Shown piece after piece: positions 19,572 to 28,510 of a stretch of DNA of 64,000 bases. Source of the stretch: Chitinophaga dinghuensis (lineage in GTDB: Bacteria > Bacteroidota > Bacteroidia > Chitinophagales > Chitinophagaceae); the NCBI RefSeq assembly GCF_003259435.1, contig NZ_QLMA01000005.1, positions 62,001 to 126,000 of the forward strand, read 5' to 3'. Within the stretch, counting starts at the first letter, position 1, and each line of letters opens with the position of its first letter. The position numbers were made by a program, and so were the translations under genes. The notes beneath the pieces are model-generated. The model was not told the DNA's origin and did not search any database. It was given only the letters and a program-made list of their open reading frames with translations.

Positions 19572-20324
19572 ATGAAAAAACTGCTGTTGTTCGCTTTATC
19601 CCTTTGTTTTGTGCTGCATGTGCAGGCCCAAAAAGATACCCTGGGACTGAATTACATTCTGAAAAGTCCCCTACTGGAAGCACGTTTCAAGCAATTGATT
19701 GTTGATCTGGCCAGTAAGACGCCTATCCAGGATGCCGTACAGACCAAAGAAAAAATCAGCGACTATCAAATCGCCAATGCAAGAGCCCAATGGCTTTCCC
19801 ATGTTACCTTTTTTACCAACCTGAATGAAAATAGTTTCAACAGGAACAGTACTTATTACAATCCTAATAATCCCAATGATCCCAAAAATGATAATAATAA
19901 AAATAATTATTATCCTACTTACAACCTGGGACTGGCTTTCTCATTAGGTGATTTTTTTACAACGCCAAGGAGTGTAAAAATTGCACAGGCACAAAAGAAA
20001 TTATTTGATGCAGAACGACAGGCAGATTTGCGTAGCAGCAAAAATAAGGTACTGATTGAATATGAAAATTTCATCGCTACCAAGAAATTGTTCGAGCTCC
20101 ATCTTCCTTTGCTGGAAGAGGCTTTGAACAACTTCCAATCCACGGAGAAAAAGTTTGCAGCAGGAGAAGTAGCCATTGAAGTTTATAGTGCCGCTTATAA
20201 AGCATACAATGTTGAAATGGTTCAAAATGTGAAGTTGGTACGAGACATGAATCAGGCAAAAATAGACCTGGAAACCTCCATCAATATGCCGCTGGAAAAT
20301 GCGATTCAACTAATGAATAAATAA
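19572..20324 (+). CDS. Half-length TolC-like outer membrane protein
   Basis: This 250-residue protein has a signal peptide (MKKLLLFALSLCFVLHVQAQ). A helical region and an Asn-rich stretch (about residues 95-115) follow. It then has a YNLGLAFSLGDFFTTPRSV strand, and a long helix pair rich in charged residues ends the protein. This resembles one of the two repeats of TolC-type efflux proteins, which normally run to 420-480 residues. No Wza/OPX exporter is seen here, so it may help form the outer membrane exit for the polymer. The TolC relation is judged from pattern only. Confidence 0.7.
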   Translation: MKKLLLFALSLCFVLHVQAQKDTLGLNYILKSPLLEARFKQLIVDLASKTPIQDAVQTKEKISDYQIANARAQWLSHVTFFTNLNENSFNRNSTYYNPNNPNDPKNDNNKNNYYPTYNLGLAFSLGDFFTTPRSVKIAQAQKKLFDAERQADLRSSKNKVLIEYENFIATKKLFELHLPLLEEALNNFQSTEKKFAAGEVAIEVYSAAYKAYNVEMVQNVKLVRDMNQAKIDLETSINMPLENAIQLMNK

Positions 20325-20338
20325 TCAATCTGCAACGG

Positions 20339-21991
20339 ATGAAACAAAACAAACCGCTTTACTTCGCCTGGATTTTTTTGACAGCACTGCTGGTATATTC
20401 CTGGATCAGGATTTCTCAACTTACAGGCGGACATTTCTGTTATTCCCTGGATGATGCCTTTATTCATATGGCAGTCGCCAAAAATTTCGGCCTGCATGGC
20501 GTATGGGGCATTACTCCGGACGCTTATGGCTCCGCTTCATCTTCCCCACTGTTTACCGTTATTCTGGCCATTATTTTTCGTACAGGCGTCAACGGTTATA
20601 TGGTAGGTTTCTGGATTAACGTAGTAGCTGCCTATTGGTTGTTATACAGTGTACACCGGGTACTGCTGAAGTATGCCATGCCTGCAACGGGACGGTTACT
20701 GGTGCTGTTTTCGCTGATAATTCTGCTGCCGTTTACCGTGATTATCCTCACTGGTATGGAGCACTTATTACACTTGTGGTTCTCTCTGTTGTTTTTACAG
20801 ACAGTAGTAGAAATGATTTCGGAAGACCGTATCTCCACAAAGCAAATGCTGCTCAGTGGCGCTTATGGCGCGCTGATGGTAGGCGCAAGGTTCGAAGCAT
20901 TGTTCCTGCTGGGGGCAGCAGGTCTATTGTTGTTATATTTTAGGAAGATAAAAGTCGCCCTGATCATGGGCATCCTCGCCGTGCTGCCGGTAGTGCTATT
21001 CGCGGTGATTTCCGTCGCTTACGGGGGGTATATCCTTCCGAATTCTGTACTATTGAAAAGCAGTGGTGGTGCGGCAGGTCCTGGTAGTATGGCCCAGGCA
21101 TTGCAGGAAGTACTCATCTACAGATTAATGTACGGCAACAGTACAGTGCAGGGATTATTTCATTCCGATGCCTCCAAGGCTTATGCTTCTTCCATATCTG
21201 GTACCTCTCTTATCAGGGTGCTGATTATTGTACCCGTATTGGTTTTATTGGTGAAAGCCAAGGGGGCGGGCGCGCGTGCCCAACAGGCCATGTATTTTGG
21301 TATTGTACTGACCATTGCCTGTGCCTTACATATGGCCCTTGCAGCAGTAGGTTGGATGTTTAGGTATGAGGCCTATCTGGTAGGACTTGCGATTATCAGC
21401 ATAGCGCTATTGCTCTGGAGTATCTGGCCGCAGGTAGTTAGCTGGTACCAGGGAATTGGTTTACCCCAAAAAGCGATCCTATGTCTATTATTATTCTTTG
21501 CGGGCAGTCCTTTCTTAGCCAGGGCTGTTGCGGGTTACAGGGTACAACACAGAGCCTGCAGGAATATCTATGAACAACAGGTACAGATGGGTACATTCCT
21601 GAAGCAGTACTATGGTGGTGTTTCGGTGGCAGCCAATGACATTGGCGCTGTGAGTTTTTTGTCTGATAGTCGCATCATGGATGTATGGGGCTTGGGTAAT
21701 AATGAAATAGCGAGGAGTAAATTAACAGGCACTTACAGTAACGACTATCTGAAAACTTTTCTGAATAAGGAAGGCGTAAAGGTAGCCGTAATTTACAAGG
21801 ATTGGTATGGTCCGGCGTTGTATAATAAGTGGACGGAAGTGGGAAGCTGGGCGATACAGGACAATGTGGTATGTGCGGATCGGATTGTTCATTTCTTTGC
21901 GTTGGACAGTACGGATGCACCGGCCCTTAGAAAGCATTTGGAGGCCTTTAAAGCGAGTTTACCAGCAAGCGTAGAGGCGAAGGTATATTGA
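20339..21991 (+). CDS. GT-C-like polytopic membrane protein, likely glycosyltransferase
   Basis: This 550-residue protein has about eleven membrane segments. After the first helix it carries CYSLDDAFIHMAVAKNF (D38-D39), the acidic pair seen at the first external loop of GT-C enzymes. A soluble C-terminal part (ANDIGAVSFLSDSRIMDVWG) resembles the periplasmic tail of related actinobacterial and Bacteroidota membrane proteins. It is the last gene of the arm, 14 nt after the TolC-like gene, and is followed by a terminator. It probably adds a sugar from a polyprenyl carrier to the polymer; substrate unknown. Confidence 0.75.
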   Translation: MKQNKPLYFAWIFLTALLVYSWIRISQLTGGHFCYSLDDAFIHMAVAKNFGLHGVWGITPDAYGSASSSPLFTVILAIIFRTGVNGYMVGFWINVVAAYWLLYSVHRVLLKYAMPATGRLLVLFSLIILLPFTVIILTGMEHLLHLWFSLLFLQTVVEMISEDRISTKQMLLSGAYGALMVGARFEALFLLGAAGLLLLYFRKIKVALIMGILAVLPVVLFAVISVAYGGYILPNSVLLKSSGGAAGPGSMAQALQEVLIYRLMYGNSTVQGLFHSDASKAYASSISGTSLIRVLIIVPVLVLLVKAKGAGARAQQAMYFGIVLTIACALHMALAAVGWMFRYEAYLVGLAIISIALLLWSIWPQVVSWYQGIGLPQKAILCLLLFFAGSPFLARAVAGYRVQHRACRNIYEQQVQMGTFLKQYYGGVSVAANDIGAVSFLSDSRIMDVWGLGNNEIARSKLTGTYSNDYLKTFLNKEGVKVAVIYKDWYGPALYNKWTEVGSWAIQDNVVCADRIVHFFALDSTDAPALRKHLEAFKASLPASVEAKVY

Positions 21992-21993
21992 AA

Positions 21994-22036
21994 AAAGAAA
22001 GCGGCTGTTTCATGACGAAACAGCCGCTTTTTATTT
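21994..22036. terminator. Bidirectional rho-independent terminator
   Basis: A perfect 12-bp stem (AGCGGCTGTTTC / GAAACAGCCGCT) with a 5-nt loop has an A-run on the left and a T-run on the right. It can end both the exopolysaccharide arm and the converging metK transcript. Confidence 0.9.
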
Positions 22037-22051
22037 TTTAGATGGGAAAGC

Positions 22052-23308
22052 TTAGATATTAAAAGCTGCTTTCACTTTTTCAACATAGTCCAGTTTCTCC
22101 CAGGTGAAGAGTTCTACTTCCACCGATTTTTCATTTTTCTTTCCTTTGTTGAATACTTTGGTAACCACTTGAGGTTCGCGGCCCATGTGACCATAAGCAG
22201 CAGTTTCGCTATAGATTGGGTTACGCAGCTTCAGACGTTGTTCGATAGCGTATGGACGCAGGTCGAAGATTTCTTCTACTTTCTTTGCGATTTCGCCATC
22301 ATTCATGTTTACTTTGGAAGAACCATAAGTATTCACGTATACGCCGCAAGGTTTAGCAACGCCGATAGCGTATGAAACCTGTACCAGTACTTCGTCGCAA
22401 ACGCCGGCAGCAACCAGGTTTTTAGCGATGTGACGGGTAGCATAAGCAGCAGAACGGTCTACTTTGGAAGGATCTTTACCAGAGAAAGCACCACCACCGT
22501 GAGCACCTTTACCGCCGTAGGTATCAACGATGATTTTACGGCCGGTCAGACCGGTATCACCGTGAGGACCTCCGATAACGAATTTACCGGTTGGGTTGAT
22601 GTGGTGTTGGATATCAAAACCGTCGAACAGCTGTTGCAGTTCTGGTTTCAGTTTAGCTTTCACGCGAGGGATGAGGATATTGATCATATCCGCTTTAATT
22701 TTCGCGAGCATAGCTTCGTCCTGATCGAAGTCATCGTGCTGAGTAGAGATCACGATAGTATCGATACGAACAGGTTTATTATCATCAGAGTATTCGATAG
22801 TCACCTGGGATTTTGCATCCGGGCGCAGATACTTGATTTCGTTATTTTCACGACGCAGTGCAGCCAGTTCCAGCAGCAGTTTATGAGCCAGATCCAGTGC
22901 CAGTGGCATGTAGTTTTCGGTTTCGCGGGAAGCGTAACCAAACATCATACCCTGATCGCCAGCGCCTTGTTCTTCTGGAGATTTACGGTCAACACCCTGG
23001 TTGATATCAGGAGATTGTTCATGGATAGCAGAAAGGATACCACAGGAGTTAGCTTCGAACATATATTCGCTCTTGGTGTAACCAATCTTGCGGATTACTT
23101 CACGGGCAATGTCCTGTACATCGAGATAAGCTTCGGATTTCACTTCACCCGCCAGCACAACCTGACCAGTAGTTACCAGTGTTTCACAGGCAACTTTTGA
23201 TTTGGCATCGTATGCGAGGAAGTTATCGATCAACGCATCAGAAATCTGATCTGCAACTTTGTCCGGGTGACCTTCTGAAACGGATTCAGATGTAAATAAA
23301 TAAGGCAT
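22052..23308 (-). CDS. metK: S-adenosylmethionine synthetase
   Basis: This 418-residue enzyme makes S-adenosylmethionine from ATP and methionine. The N-terminal [19 protein letters not shown] carries the active-site His (H14). [12 protein letters not shown] is the ATP-binding signature and [19 protein letters not shown] is the phosphate-loop signature. Length is slightly above the usual 385-400. It lies 21 nt downstream of the DUF4270 gene, so it may be co-transcribed with it. No SAM riboswitch fits in that short gap. Confidence 0.98.
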   Translation of the reverse strand: MPYLFTSESVSEGHPDKVADQISDALIDNFLAYDAKSKVACETLVTTGQVVLAGEVKSEAYLDVQDIAREVIRKIGYTKSEYMFEANSCGILSAIHEQSPDINQGVDRKSPEEQGAGDQGMMFGYASRETENYMPLALDLAHKLLLELAALRRENNEIKYLRPDAKSQVTIEYSDDNKPVRIDTIVISTQHDDFDQDEAMLAKIKADMINILIPRVKAKLKPELQQLFDGFDIQHHINPTGKFVIGGPHGDTGLTGRKIIVDTYGGKGAHGGGAFSGKDPSKVDRSAAYATRHIAKNLVAAGVCDEVLVQVSYAIGVAKPCGVYVNTYGSSKVNMNDGEIAKKVEEIFDLRPYAIEQRLKLRNPIYSETAAYGHMGREPQVVTKVFNKGKKNEKSVEVELFTWEKLDYVEKVKAAFNI

Positions 23309-23329
23309 AAAAAACTTGGATTAGCAGTT

Positions 23330-24685
23330 TTATGGTTTGGTATAAATAACTCGCAGTTTCAAGCTGTATTGAGAATGGCTACCACCGCCAGCTTTCACGC
23401 GGGGAACATCCATCATCAATGAGGAGAAGCCCTCCAGTTTGAATCCGTTGTTAGTTTCATTCTTTTTAATGAGCTGTGCAAGGTAGTGGTTTAAGCTAAA
23501 CTTGTATTGCGCAATCATTACGCCTCCAAAGTTGGTGACAATCTGTTTAGGCGCTGTATAATAGCTTGTACTACCTGCATCAATCGGGACTTTGGTGGAA
23601 TCGCCGTTTGTATACTGGCGCAAAGTTAGGTTAGATGGCTCAATAAAAATATTATTTTTATCACTTTCTCCAACAGTTATCTGCGTGATTACCAATTCTG
23701 CGGAATTGATCAATACATTCGGGAAGTTCTCCAGGTTAGGGATAGTCATTTTGGTAAACAGACCAGGAGCTGCCTGTAAGAAAAGGATACTATCGCCTTT
23801 TGGATTATTCGTATTGATATAATTGCTTGCTTCCGAGCCGTTATAGTTACGCAGGAATGTGGTAGAGTGGCCGCTGGTAGAGCCATTGAAGCCGAATGTG
23901 CTTCTCATGGTAGAGTCTTTACCATTGGCTTTATAGAACACGGTCAGTTTGGTATTGGTACTGTTCATGCTCACATACAGCATATTCTTATGATTCGCGG
24001 CCATGGTATCTGGAATGATAGCCAGTCCTTTCAGGAAGGCGCGGAAAGAAGAATCTGTGGCAAAAGCGCCATCTGATTTCTGGGCCAGGAGTTCATTACC
24101 AAATGCGTTACTCAGTTTGATACGAATCTGCGCTGTTTCTGTTGCTCCCAGCACTTTTACGGAATCGCGGGTTGTCAGTGGGGTGACAGTAGCGGTACCC
24201 AGCAACTGGGAATTATCGTAGCCTAATACCTTGTTGTAGGCGTAGTTGGAATCAATCCTGAAACCTGTCTCATTCATTCTGTAAACAGAGAATGTCTGAG
24301 GAGAGGTAGAGTCTCCGGTATAACCAGCATAGCTCAGGGAGAGTACTACGGAATCCAGTATCTGATTGGTACCTTCGAAAGTAAAGGCACTTTGGGGAAG
24401 CCCCACCTGCATGAAAAGGAAGGCATGGGTTTTCCCGAATACAGGATCGGCAGTAATAGAACCGAGAATATGCGTATAGTTACTATAATTATTGATAATA
24501 GAAGAATCGTATTGTGATACGTTCCTGGTAATAATTCCCGTAACAACGGAATCCTGGCTGTTCACCAGATCTCCCGGAGGGATAAGATTGGTACCGAGAA
24601 GGGTCGCTTGATTACAACCGGTGGATGCGTATAATACAGATACAATGGCAGCTACGTAGCTTAGGTTCCTGAGTTTAATCTTCAC
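23330..24685 (-). CDS. DUF4270 family lipoprotein
   Basis: This 451-residue protein has a lipoprotein signal (VLYASTGCNQ, lipidated Cys at about 24). The sequence NLIPPGDLVNSQDSVVTG with the later ILGSITADPVFGKTHAFLFMQ is typical of DUF4270, a family found in Bacteroidota and located at the outer membrane. Function is unknown. It sits between the GT5-like gene and metK on the same strand, an order often seen in this phylum, from memory. Confidence 0.88.
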   Translation of the reverse strand: MKIKLRNLSYVAAIVSVLYASTGCNQATLLGTNLIPPGDLVNSQDSVVTGIITRNVSQYDSSIINNYSNYTHILGSITADPVFGKTHAFLFMQVGLPQSAFTFEGTNQILDSVVLSLSYAGYTGDSTSPQTFSVYRMNETGFRIDSNYAYNKVLGYDNSQLLGTATVTPLTTRDSVKVLGATETAQIRIKLSNAFGNELLAQKSDGAFATDSSFRAFLKGLAIIPDTMAANHKNMLYVSMNSTNTKLTVFYKANGKDSTMRSTFGFNGSTSGHSTTFLRNYNGSEASNYINTNNPKGDSILFLQAAPGLFTKMTIPNLENFPNVLINSAELVITQITVGESDKNNIFIEPSNLTLRQYTNGDSTKVPIDAGSTSYYTAPKQIVTNFGGVMIAQYKFSLNHYLAQLIKKNETNNGFKLEGFSSLMMDVPRVKAGGGSHSQYSLKLRVIYTKP

Positions 24686-24737
24686 GCGTTATGGTGTTTA
24701 TGTGTAGTTGAGTTGCCGAACATTCGTTTCATCAAAG

Positions 24738-25556
24738 CTATTTACCCAGTAACTGGTTATATAGCTGCAGGTAATCACCCAGATCTTCATTTTCTTTCTT
24801 GAAAGGCAGAATAATTTTTCCTTTTTCTGCTTTCACTTCATCCACCACTTTTTTCTCCAGTTTGTCGGCTGCAAGTACTACTGCATCCGCATATTTGGCA
24901 GCGCCTCTGTTCAATGCGGTATTGGTACCTTCCTTGAACAGCTCCATGTCTTTCTCCTTGATCTGGTTACTGATGGTAGCTTTCTTAACAAAAGTTGTTC
25001 CCAGTTTTTCTTTGAAGGTATTTGGCAGCATGGAGTAAACGATTTTGCTGTTCGCAAAAACCGGTTCTTTCTTATAGGCAGTTTTCAGATACATAGGGAT
25101 CAGGGAGGTCATCCAACCACTACAGTGAATGATGTCCGGAGGCCATCCGAATTTCTTCACGGTTTCCAATGCTCCCTTACAGAAGAATACGGCACGGGCA
25201 GCATTGTCATCAAAGAATTGTTCATTCTCATCAGCAAATACCGTCTTGCGCTTGAAATAGTCCTCGTTATCCAGGAAGTAGACCTGCAATCGGGCATTAG
25301 GCAGCGAAGCTACCTTAATGATCAACGGATAATCATCCCCGTCAATCACGATGTTAATGCCAGACAACCTTACCACTTCGTGCAAACGATGTCTTCTCTC
25401 ATTAATAATTCCAAATCTCGGCATGATCACTCTCACTTCCAGTCCGGCCTCATTGGACTTAATTGCCATTTTATTGACCATCGCCGCGTAATCACTCAAT
25501 TCCAGGTAAGGCGACATCTCTTGGGCAATAAAAAGAATTCTTTTCTTTGTGGACAT
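24738..25556 (-). CDS. Glycogen/starch synthase N-terminal-like protein (GT5 half)
   Basis: This 272-residue protein matches the N-terminal GT5 domain: ILFIAQEMSPYLELSDYAAM, where the usual synthase has a KxGGL-type motif, then VRVIMPRFGIINER and PDIIHCSGWMTSLIPMYLK. The C-terminal ADP-glucose-binding Rossmann domain is missing and the protein ends with a Lys-rich helix. The KxGGL lysine and glycines are not present, so glycogen synthase activity is doubtful. Its divergent position next to panC is common in Bacteroidota. Role unknown. Confidence 0.8.
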   Translation of the reverse strand: MSTKKRILFIAQEMSPYLELSDYAAMVNKMAIKSNEAGLEVRVIMPRFGIINERRHRLHEVVRLSGINIVIDGDDYPLIIKVASLPNARLQVYFLDNEDYFKRKTVFADENEQFFDDNAARAVFFCKGALETVKKFGWPPDIIHCSGWMTSLIPMYLKTAYKKEPVFANSKIVYSMLPNTFKEKLGTTFVKKATISNQIKEKDMELFKEGTNTALNRGAAKYADAVVLAADKLEKKVVDEVKAEKGKIILPFKKENEDLGDYLQLYNQLLGK

Positions 25557-25597
25557 TTAACGCTGATTATTAATGCAGTAATTTTTAATTTGGCTTG

Positions 25598-25605
25598 CAA
25601 AATTA
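25598..25605 (-). promoter_or_regulatory. -7 promoter element for the GT5-like gene
   Basis: TAATTTTG on the minus strand is a perfect TAnnTTTG match, about 42 nt before the start codon. A TTGG lies 22 nt further upstream in place of the TTTG element. Confidence 0.6.
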
Positions 25606-25666
25606 CGGATTTTTTACGGAATATTGGCCAATCTGTCAGTTTTAACATCCTTTTTAACAATGTTTT

Positions 25667-26533
25667 ATGTATCAATTTAAGCGTAGTATTGACCTGAAGA
25701 AGCACCTGGACCTGGTAAGAAAAAGTGGCAAAACGATTGGTTTTGTGCCGACTATGGGCGCCCTGCACAGCGGGCACCTGTCACTTATTCAGGCCGCAAA
25801 AAAAAATACCGATGTGGTAGTCTGTAGCATCTTCGTCAACCCTACTCAATTCAATGACCCGAAAGATTTTGAAAAATATCCCATTACAATTGAAGCCGAT
25901 ATTAAAAAATTAAATGATGTATCCACGGATATAGTATTCCTTCCATCCGTAGATGAAATGTATCCCGAAGGACTTTCCGACGCTATCCACTATGATTTTG
26001 GCGACCTGGAATCCATTCTGGAGGGTAAATTCCGCCCCGGACACTTCCAGGGCGTCGGCCGCATTGTACATAAATTGCTGGATATCGTTCAACCCAATAA
26101 ACTCTTCATGGGCCAGAAAGACCTCCAACAGTGTCTTATCGTCAGTAAGTTACTCAAAATCATTGGATCTTCCACAGAATTAGTTGTCTGCCCAACGGAA
26201 AGAGAACCCGACGGACTCGCCATGAGCAGCCGGAATGTCCGCCTCTCTCCCGCTGCCCGTAAGACAGCCGTAGCCATCTACCAGGCCCTCACCAACCTGA
26301 AAAATAACTTTGGCAAAGATCTCTTGTTCATGGAATCAGCCCACGAAGCAATGGATTCCCTTAAAGCGAAAGGCTTCGAACCGGAATACGTAGACATACT
26401 CGCCCTCAAAGACGATATGCTCCACCCACTCGATCACCCCGCCGATGACCATACTATCGTTGTAGCCGCCATCGCTGCCTGGCTCGACGGCGTCCGCCTC
26501 ATCGATAACATGGTTCTCAAAGGCAAACTGTAA
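25667..26533 (+). CDS. panC: Pantothenate synthetase
   Basis: This 288-residue enzyme joins pantoate and beta-alanine using ATP. FVPTMGALHSGHLSLI (residues about 27-41) is the nucleotide-binding HxGH motif. VNPTQFNDPKDFEKYP, FMGQKDLQQ and SSRNVRLSP are the other family signatures. Length is normal. It is divergent from the GT5-like gene and is followed by panD after 233 nt. Confidence 0.98.
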   Translation: MYQFKRSIDLKKHLDLVRKSGKTIGFVPTMGALHSGHLSLIQAAKKNTDVVVCSIFVNPTQFNDPKDFEKYPITIEADIKKLNDVSTDIVFLPSVDEMYPEGLSDAIHYDFGDLESILEGKFRPGHFQGVGRIVHKLLDIVQPNKLFMGQKDLQQCLIVSKLLKIIGSSTELVVCPTEREPDGLAMSSRNVRLSPAARKTAVAIYQALTNLKNNFGKDLLFMESAHEAMDSLKAKGFEPEYVDILALKDDMLHPLDHPADDHTIVVAAIAAWLDGVRLIDNMVLKGKL

Positions 26534-26540
26534 TCATACT

Positions 26541-26689
26541 TCACGCAAAGACGCAAAGGAAATGTAAAGACGCAAGAGTTTTATACTATATATGTCCAAA
26601 GAATTGTTAAATTATTTTCGGAAATAATATCTTAACATTCCTTCAAACATAATCCATTGCATATTTGCCGCTTATGCGCCTTTGCGTGA
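26541..26689. repeat. Inverted repeat pair in the panC-panD gap
   Basis: TCACGCAAAGACGCA at 26541 recurs inverted near 26675-26689 as TGCGCCTTTGCGTGA (14 of 15 bases match). A further GACGCAA occurs at 26569. Arms this far apart could fold the gap into a large loop. Similar ACGCAAAG phrases are common between genes in this phylum, from memory. Confidence 0.6.
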
Positions 26690-26700
26690 TTCACTTCCCC

Positions 26701-26732
26701 TTTGGCCCGAAACATTATTTTACATAGCTTTG
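26701..26732 (+). promoter_or_regulatory. Promoter of panD
   Basis: TTTG at 26701-26704, a 20-nt spacer and TAGCTTTG at 26725-26732 match the Bacteroidota consensus perfectly. The start codon follows 34 nt later, so panD is not dependent on panC transcription. Confidence 0.8.
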
Positions 26733-26766
26733 CAGACACTCCTCCTCACAGGGAGTCGATTGAATT

Positions 26767-27111
26767 ATGCAAATAGAAATATTAAAGTGTAAGATCCACC
26801 GCGCGGTCGTGACAGAAGCCAACCTCCATTATGTAGGTAGCATCACCATCGATGAAGATCTGATGGATGCAGCGGGTCTCATCGAATATGAAAAAGTACA
26901 GGTCGTAAACGTTAATAACGGCGAAAGACTGGAAACTTATGTTATTAAAGGCAAACGCGGCTCCGGCGTTATTTGTATGAACGGTCCCGCCGCCCGCCTC
27001 GTTGCTCCTGGTGATGTAGTGATCATTATTTCCTATGCTACCATGGACTTCGAAGAAGCCAAAAAATATACGCCAATTGCCATCTTCCCTAAGGAAGGAA
27101 ACAAATTATAA
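26767..27111 (+). CDS. panD: Aspartate 1-decarboxylase precursor
   Basis: This 114-residue proenzyme supplies beta-alanine for pantothenate. [18 protein letters not shown] holds the Gly24-Ser25 self-cleavage site that creates the pyruvoyl group. [21 protein letters not shown] is the other conserved block. Length matches the family. Confidence 0.97.
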   Translation: MQIEILKCKIHRAVVTEANLHYVGSITIDEDLMDAAGLIEYEKVQVVNVNNGERLETYVIKGKRGSGVICMNGPAARLVAPGDVVIIISYATMDFEEAKKYTPIAIFPKEGNKL

Positions 27112-27161
27112 TCGCCAAACCGGTCTCTAACCAATTGTAACACCCTAAACTATCGCCAGTT

Positions 27162-28190
27162 ATGCCTAAAGCACTTAAGAACCTCATTAAGTTTATCTGT
27201 TTTTTTGGCATAGGTGTTTTACTTATCTGGTTAGTAACCAAAGATCTGACTCCCGCTGAATGGGACCAGATGAATCAGGCTTTCCATCGCGCAAACTACT
27301 GGCTGGTAATCCCTGCAGTTATTCTCGGTATTGCCAGCCACTGGTTCCGTGCTACCAGATGGAAACTACTCATGAAACCGCTGGGCCACCAACCCACCAC
27401 CCTCAATACCTTTTTTGCCGTGATGGTGGGCTATCTCGCTAACCTTGCCGTTCCACGCCTGGGCGAAGTTACCCGCTGCGGCATCCTCGCCCAATACGAA
27501 AAAATTCCCGCCGATAAACTAGTTGGTACCATGATCGCAGAAAGAGCAGTGGATATGCTCTGCCTCATTCTCCTCATGGCACTCACCGTTCTCACACAAG
27601 CCGAAGTACTCGGTAGTTACGTCAACCGCGAGATCCTGACGCCCATCGGCAACAAAATAGCCAACGCCAATTTTGTACAATTACTGATACTCCTCCTGAT
27701 ACTCGCAGCCGTTATCGGTATCGCTATCTGGTTACTTAAAAAATTCGCCCGCTCCAAAGCCGCAGTGACTATTAAAAGTCTCGCCCGCGGCGTGATGGAA
27801 GGTATTCTCTCCATCGGCAAAATGGAAAACAAATGGGCCTTTATCTTCCAGTCAATTCTCATCTGGGGCTGCTACCTCTCTCAGGTCTACATCGGATTCT
27901 ATTGCCTGGCAGAAACCAATCACCTGGGCATCCCTGCTGCCCTTGCCGTGCTGGTCATCGGTAGTATAGGCATGATCGTTACCCCCGGCGGTATCGGTGC
28001 ATACCAAACACTGGTGCAGAAAACCCTGGAACTATACGGTATCAATAAAGTAATCGGCTTTGCATTCGGCTGGATCATCTGGGTGGTACAAACGATCCTG
28101 GTAATTGTACTGGGCTTCATCAGCCTGATCGCCCTCCCGATCTACAATAAAAACCGCAGCCAGAACAACAACACCGCATCTGCTAACTAA
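27162..28190 (+). CDS. YbhN/LPG synthase transmembrane-domain family protein
   Basis: This 342-residue protein has about eight membrane segments. HWFRATRWKLLMKPLG, a GYLANLAVPRLGEVTRCGIL motif and a late VTPGGIGAYQTLVQ are hallmarks of the UPF0104/PF03706 family. Members include the flippase part of lysyl-phosphatidylglycerol synthase and YbhN-like proteins. The soluble aminoacyl-transfer domain is absent, so a lipid or polyprenyl-carrier transport role is likely but unproven. It begins 50 nt after panD. Confidence 0.87.
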   Translation: MPKALKNLIKFICFFGIGVLLIWLVTKDLTPAEWDQMNQAFHRANYWLVIPAVILGIASHWFRATRWKLLMKPLGHQPTTLNTFFAVMVGYLANLAVPRLGEVTRCGILAQYEKIPADKLVGTMIAERAVDMLCLILLMALTVLTQAEVLGSYVNREILTPIGNKIANANFVQLLILLLILAAVIGIAIWLLKKFARSKAAVTIKSLARGVMEGILSIGKMENKWAFIFQSILIWGCYLSQVYIGFYCLAETNHLGIPAALAVLVIGSIGMIVTPGGIGAYQTLVQKTLELYGINKVIGFAFGWIIWVVQTILVIVLGFISLIALPIYNKNRSQNNNTASAN

Positions 28191-28270
28191 TTTTCATCAG
28201 GCCTATTCACTATAGAGCGACTGCCGTCTCCCCAAACAACCTCCTGTTCAACTTCCCCATCATGGAAGGT

Positions 28271-28384
28271 TCAGTATGGATTGTTCCATTTCGTATACCC
28301 ATTACTGTTAGGCACCATCTGTTGGAACATATCCAATAGGTATTGTGACTGCAATAGCGCTTCTCTCCTATCCCTCTCCGTCAT
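28271..28384 (-). CDS. Possible 37-residue small protein
   Basis: A minus-strand ATG at 28384 opens MTERDRREALLQSQYLLDMF and ends WNNPY at a TGA at 28271. Its composition, an amphipathic helix and a Tyr/Trp/Asn-rich end, looks protein-like in an otherwise gene-free gap of 320 nt. No promoter was seen and no family recognised. It could be chance or a remnant of a larger gene. Confidence 0.3.
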   Translation of the reverse strand: MTERDRREALLQSQYLLDMFQQMVPNSNGYTKWNNPY

Positions 28385-28399
28385 AAATGCAAAAGGAAG

Positions 28400-28433
28400 T
28401 TTGCTTTTATCTCAGCGCTTTTCGTTAACTTTA
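28400..28433 (+). promoter_or_regulatory. Possible promoter of ppk1
   Basis: TTTG at 28400-28403 and TAACTTTA at 28426-28433 (one mismatch) with a slightly long 22-nt spacer. It lies about 78 nt before the first ATG of ppk1. The rest of the 28191-28510 gap holds only the possible small ORF on the other strand. Confidence 0.35.
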
Positions 28434-28510
28434 ATTTAATACCCACATTAGTTCTAAAACCGTATCATCGCACTACTATTTGTGAATTTTTTGAATGTAA
28501 AAAAGTCCGT

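Noticed and set aside
22430-23200. 256-codon plus-strand ORF opposite metK
   Set aside because: Shadow frame of metK, with no recognisable domain.
23309-23329. SAM riboswitch upstream of metK
   Set aside because: Only 21 nt separate metK from the previous gene on the same strand.
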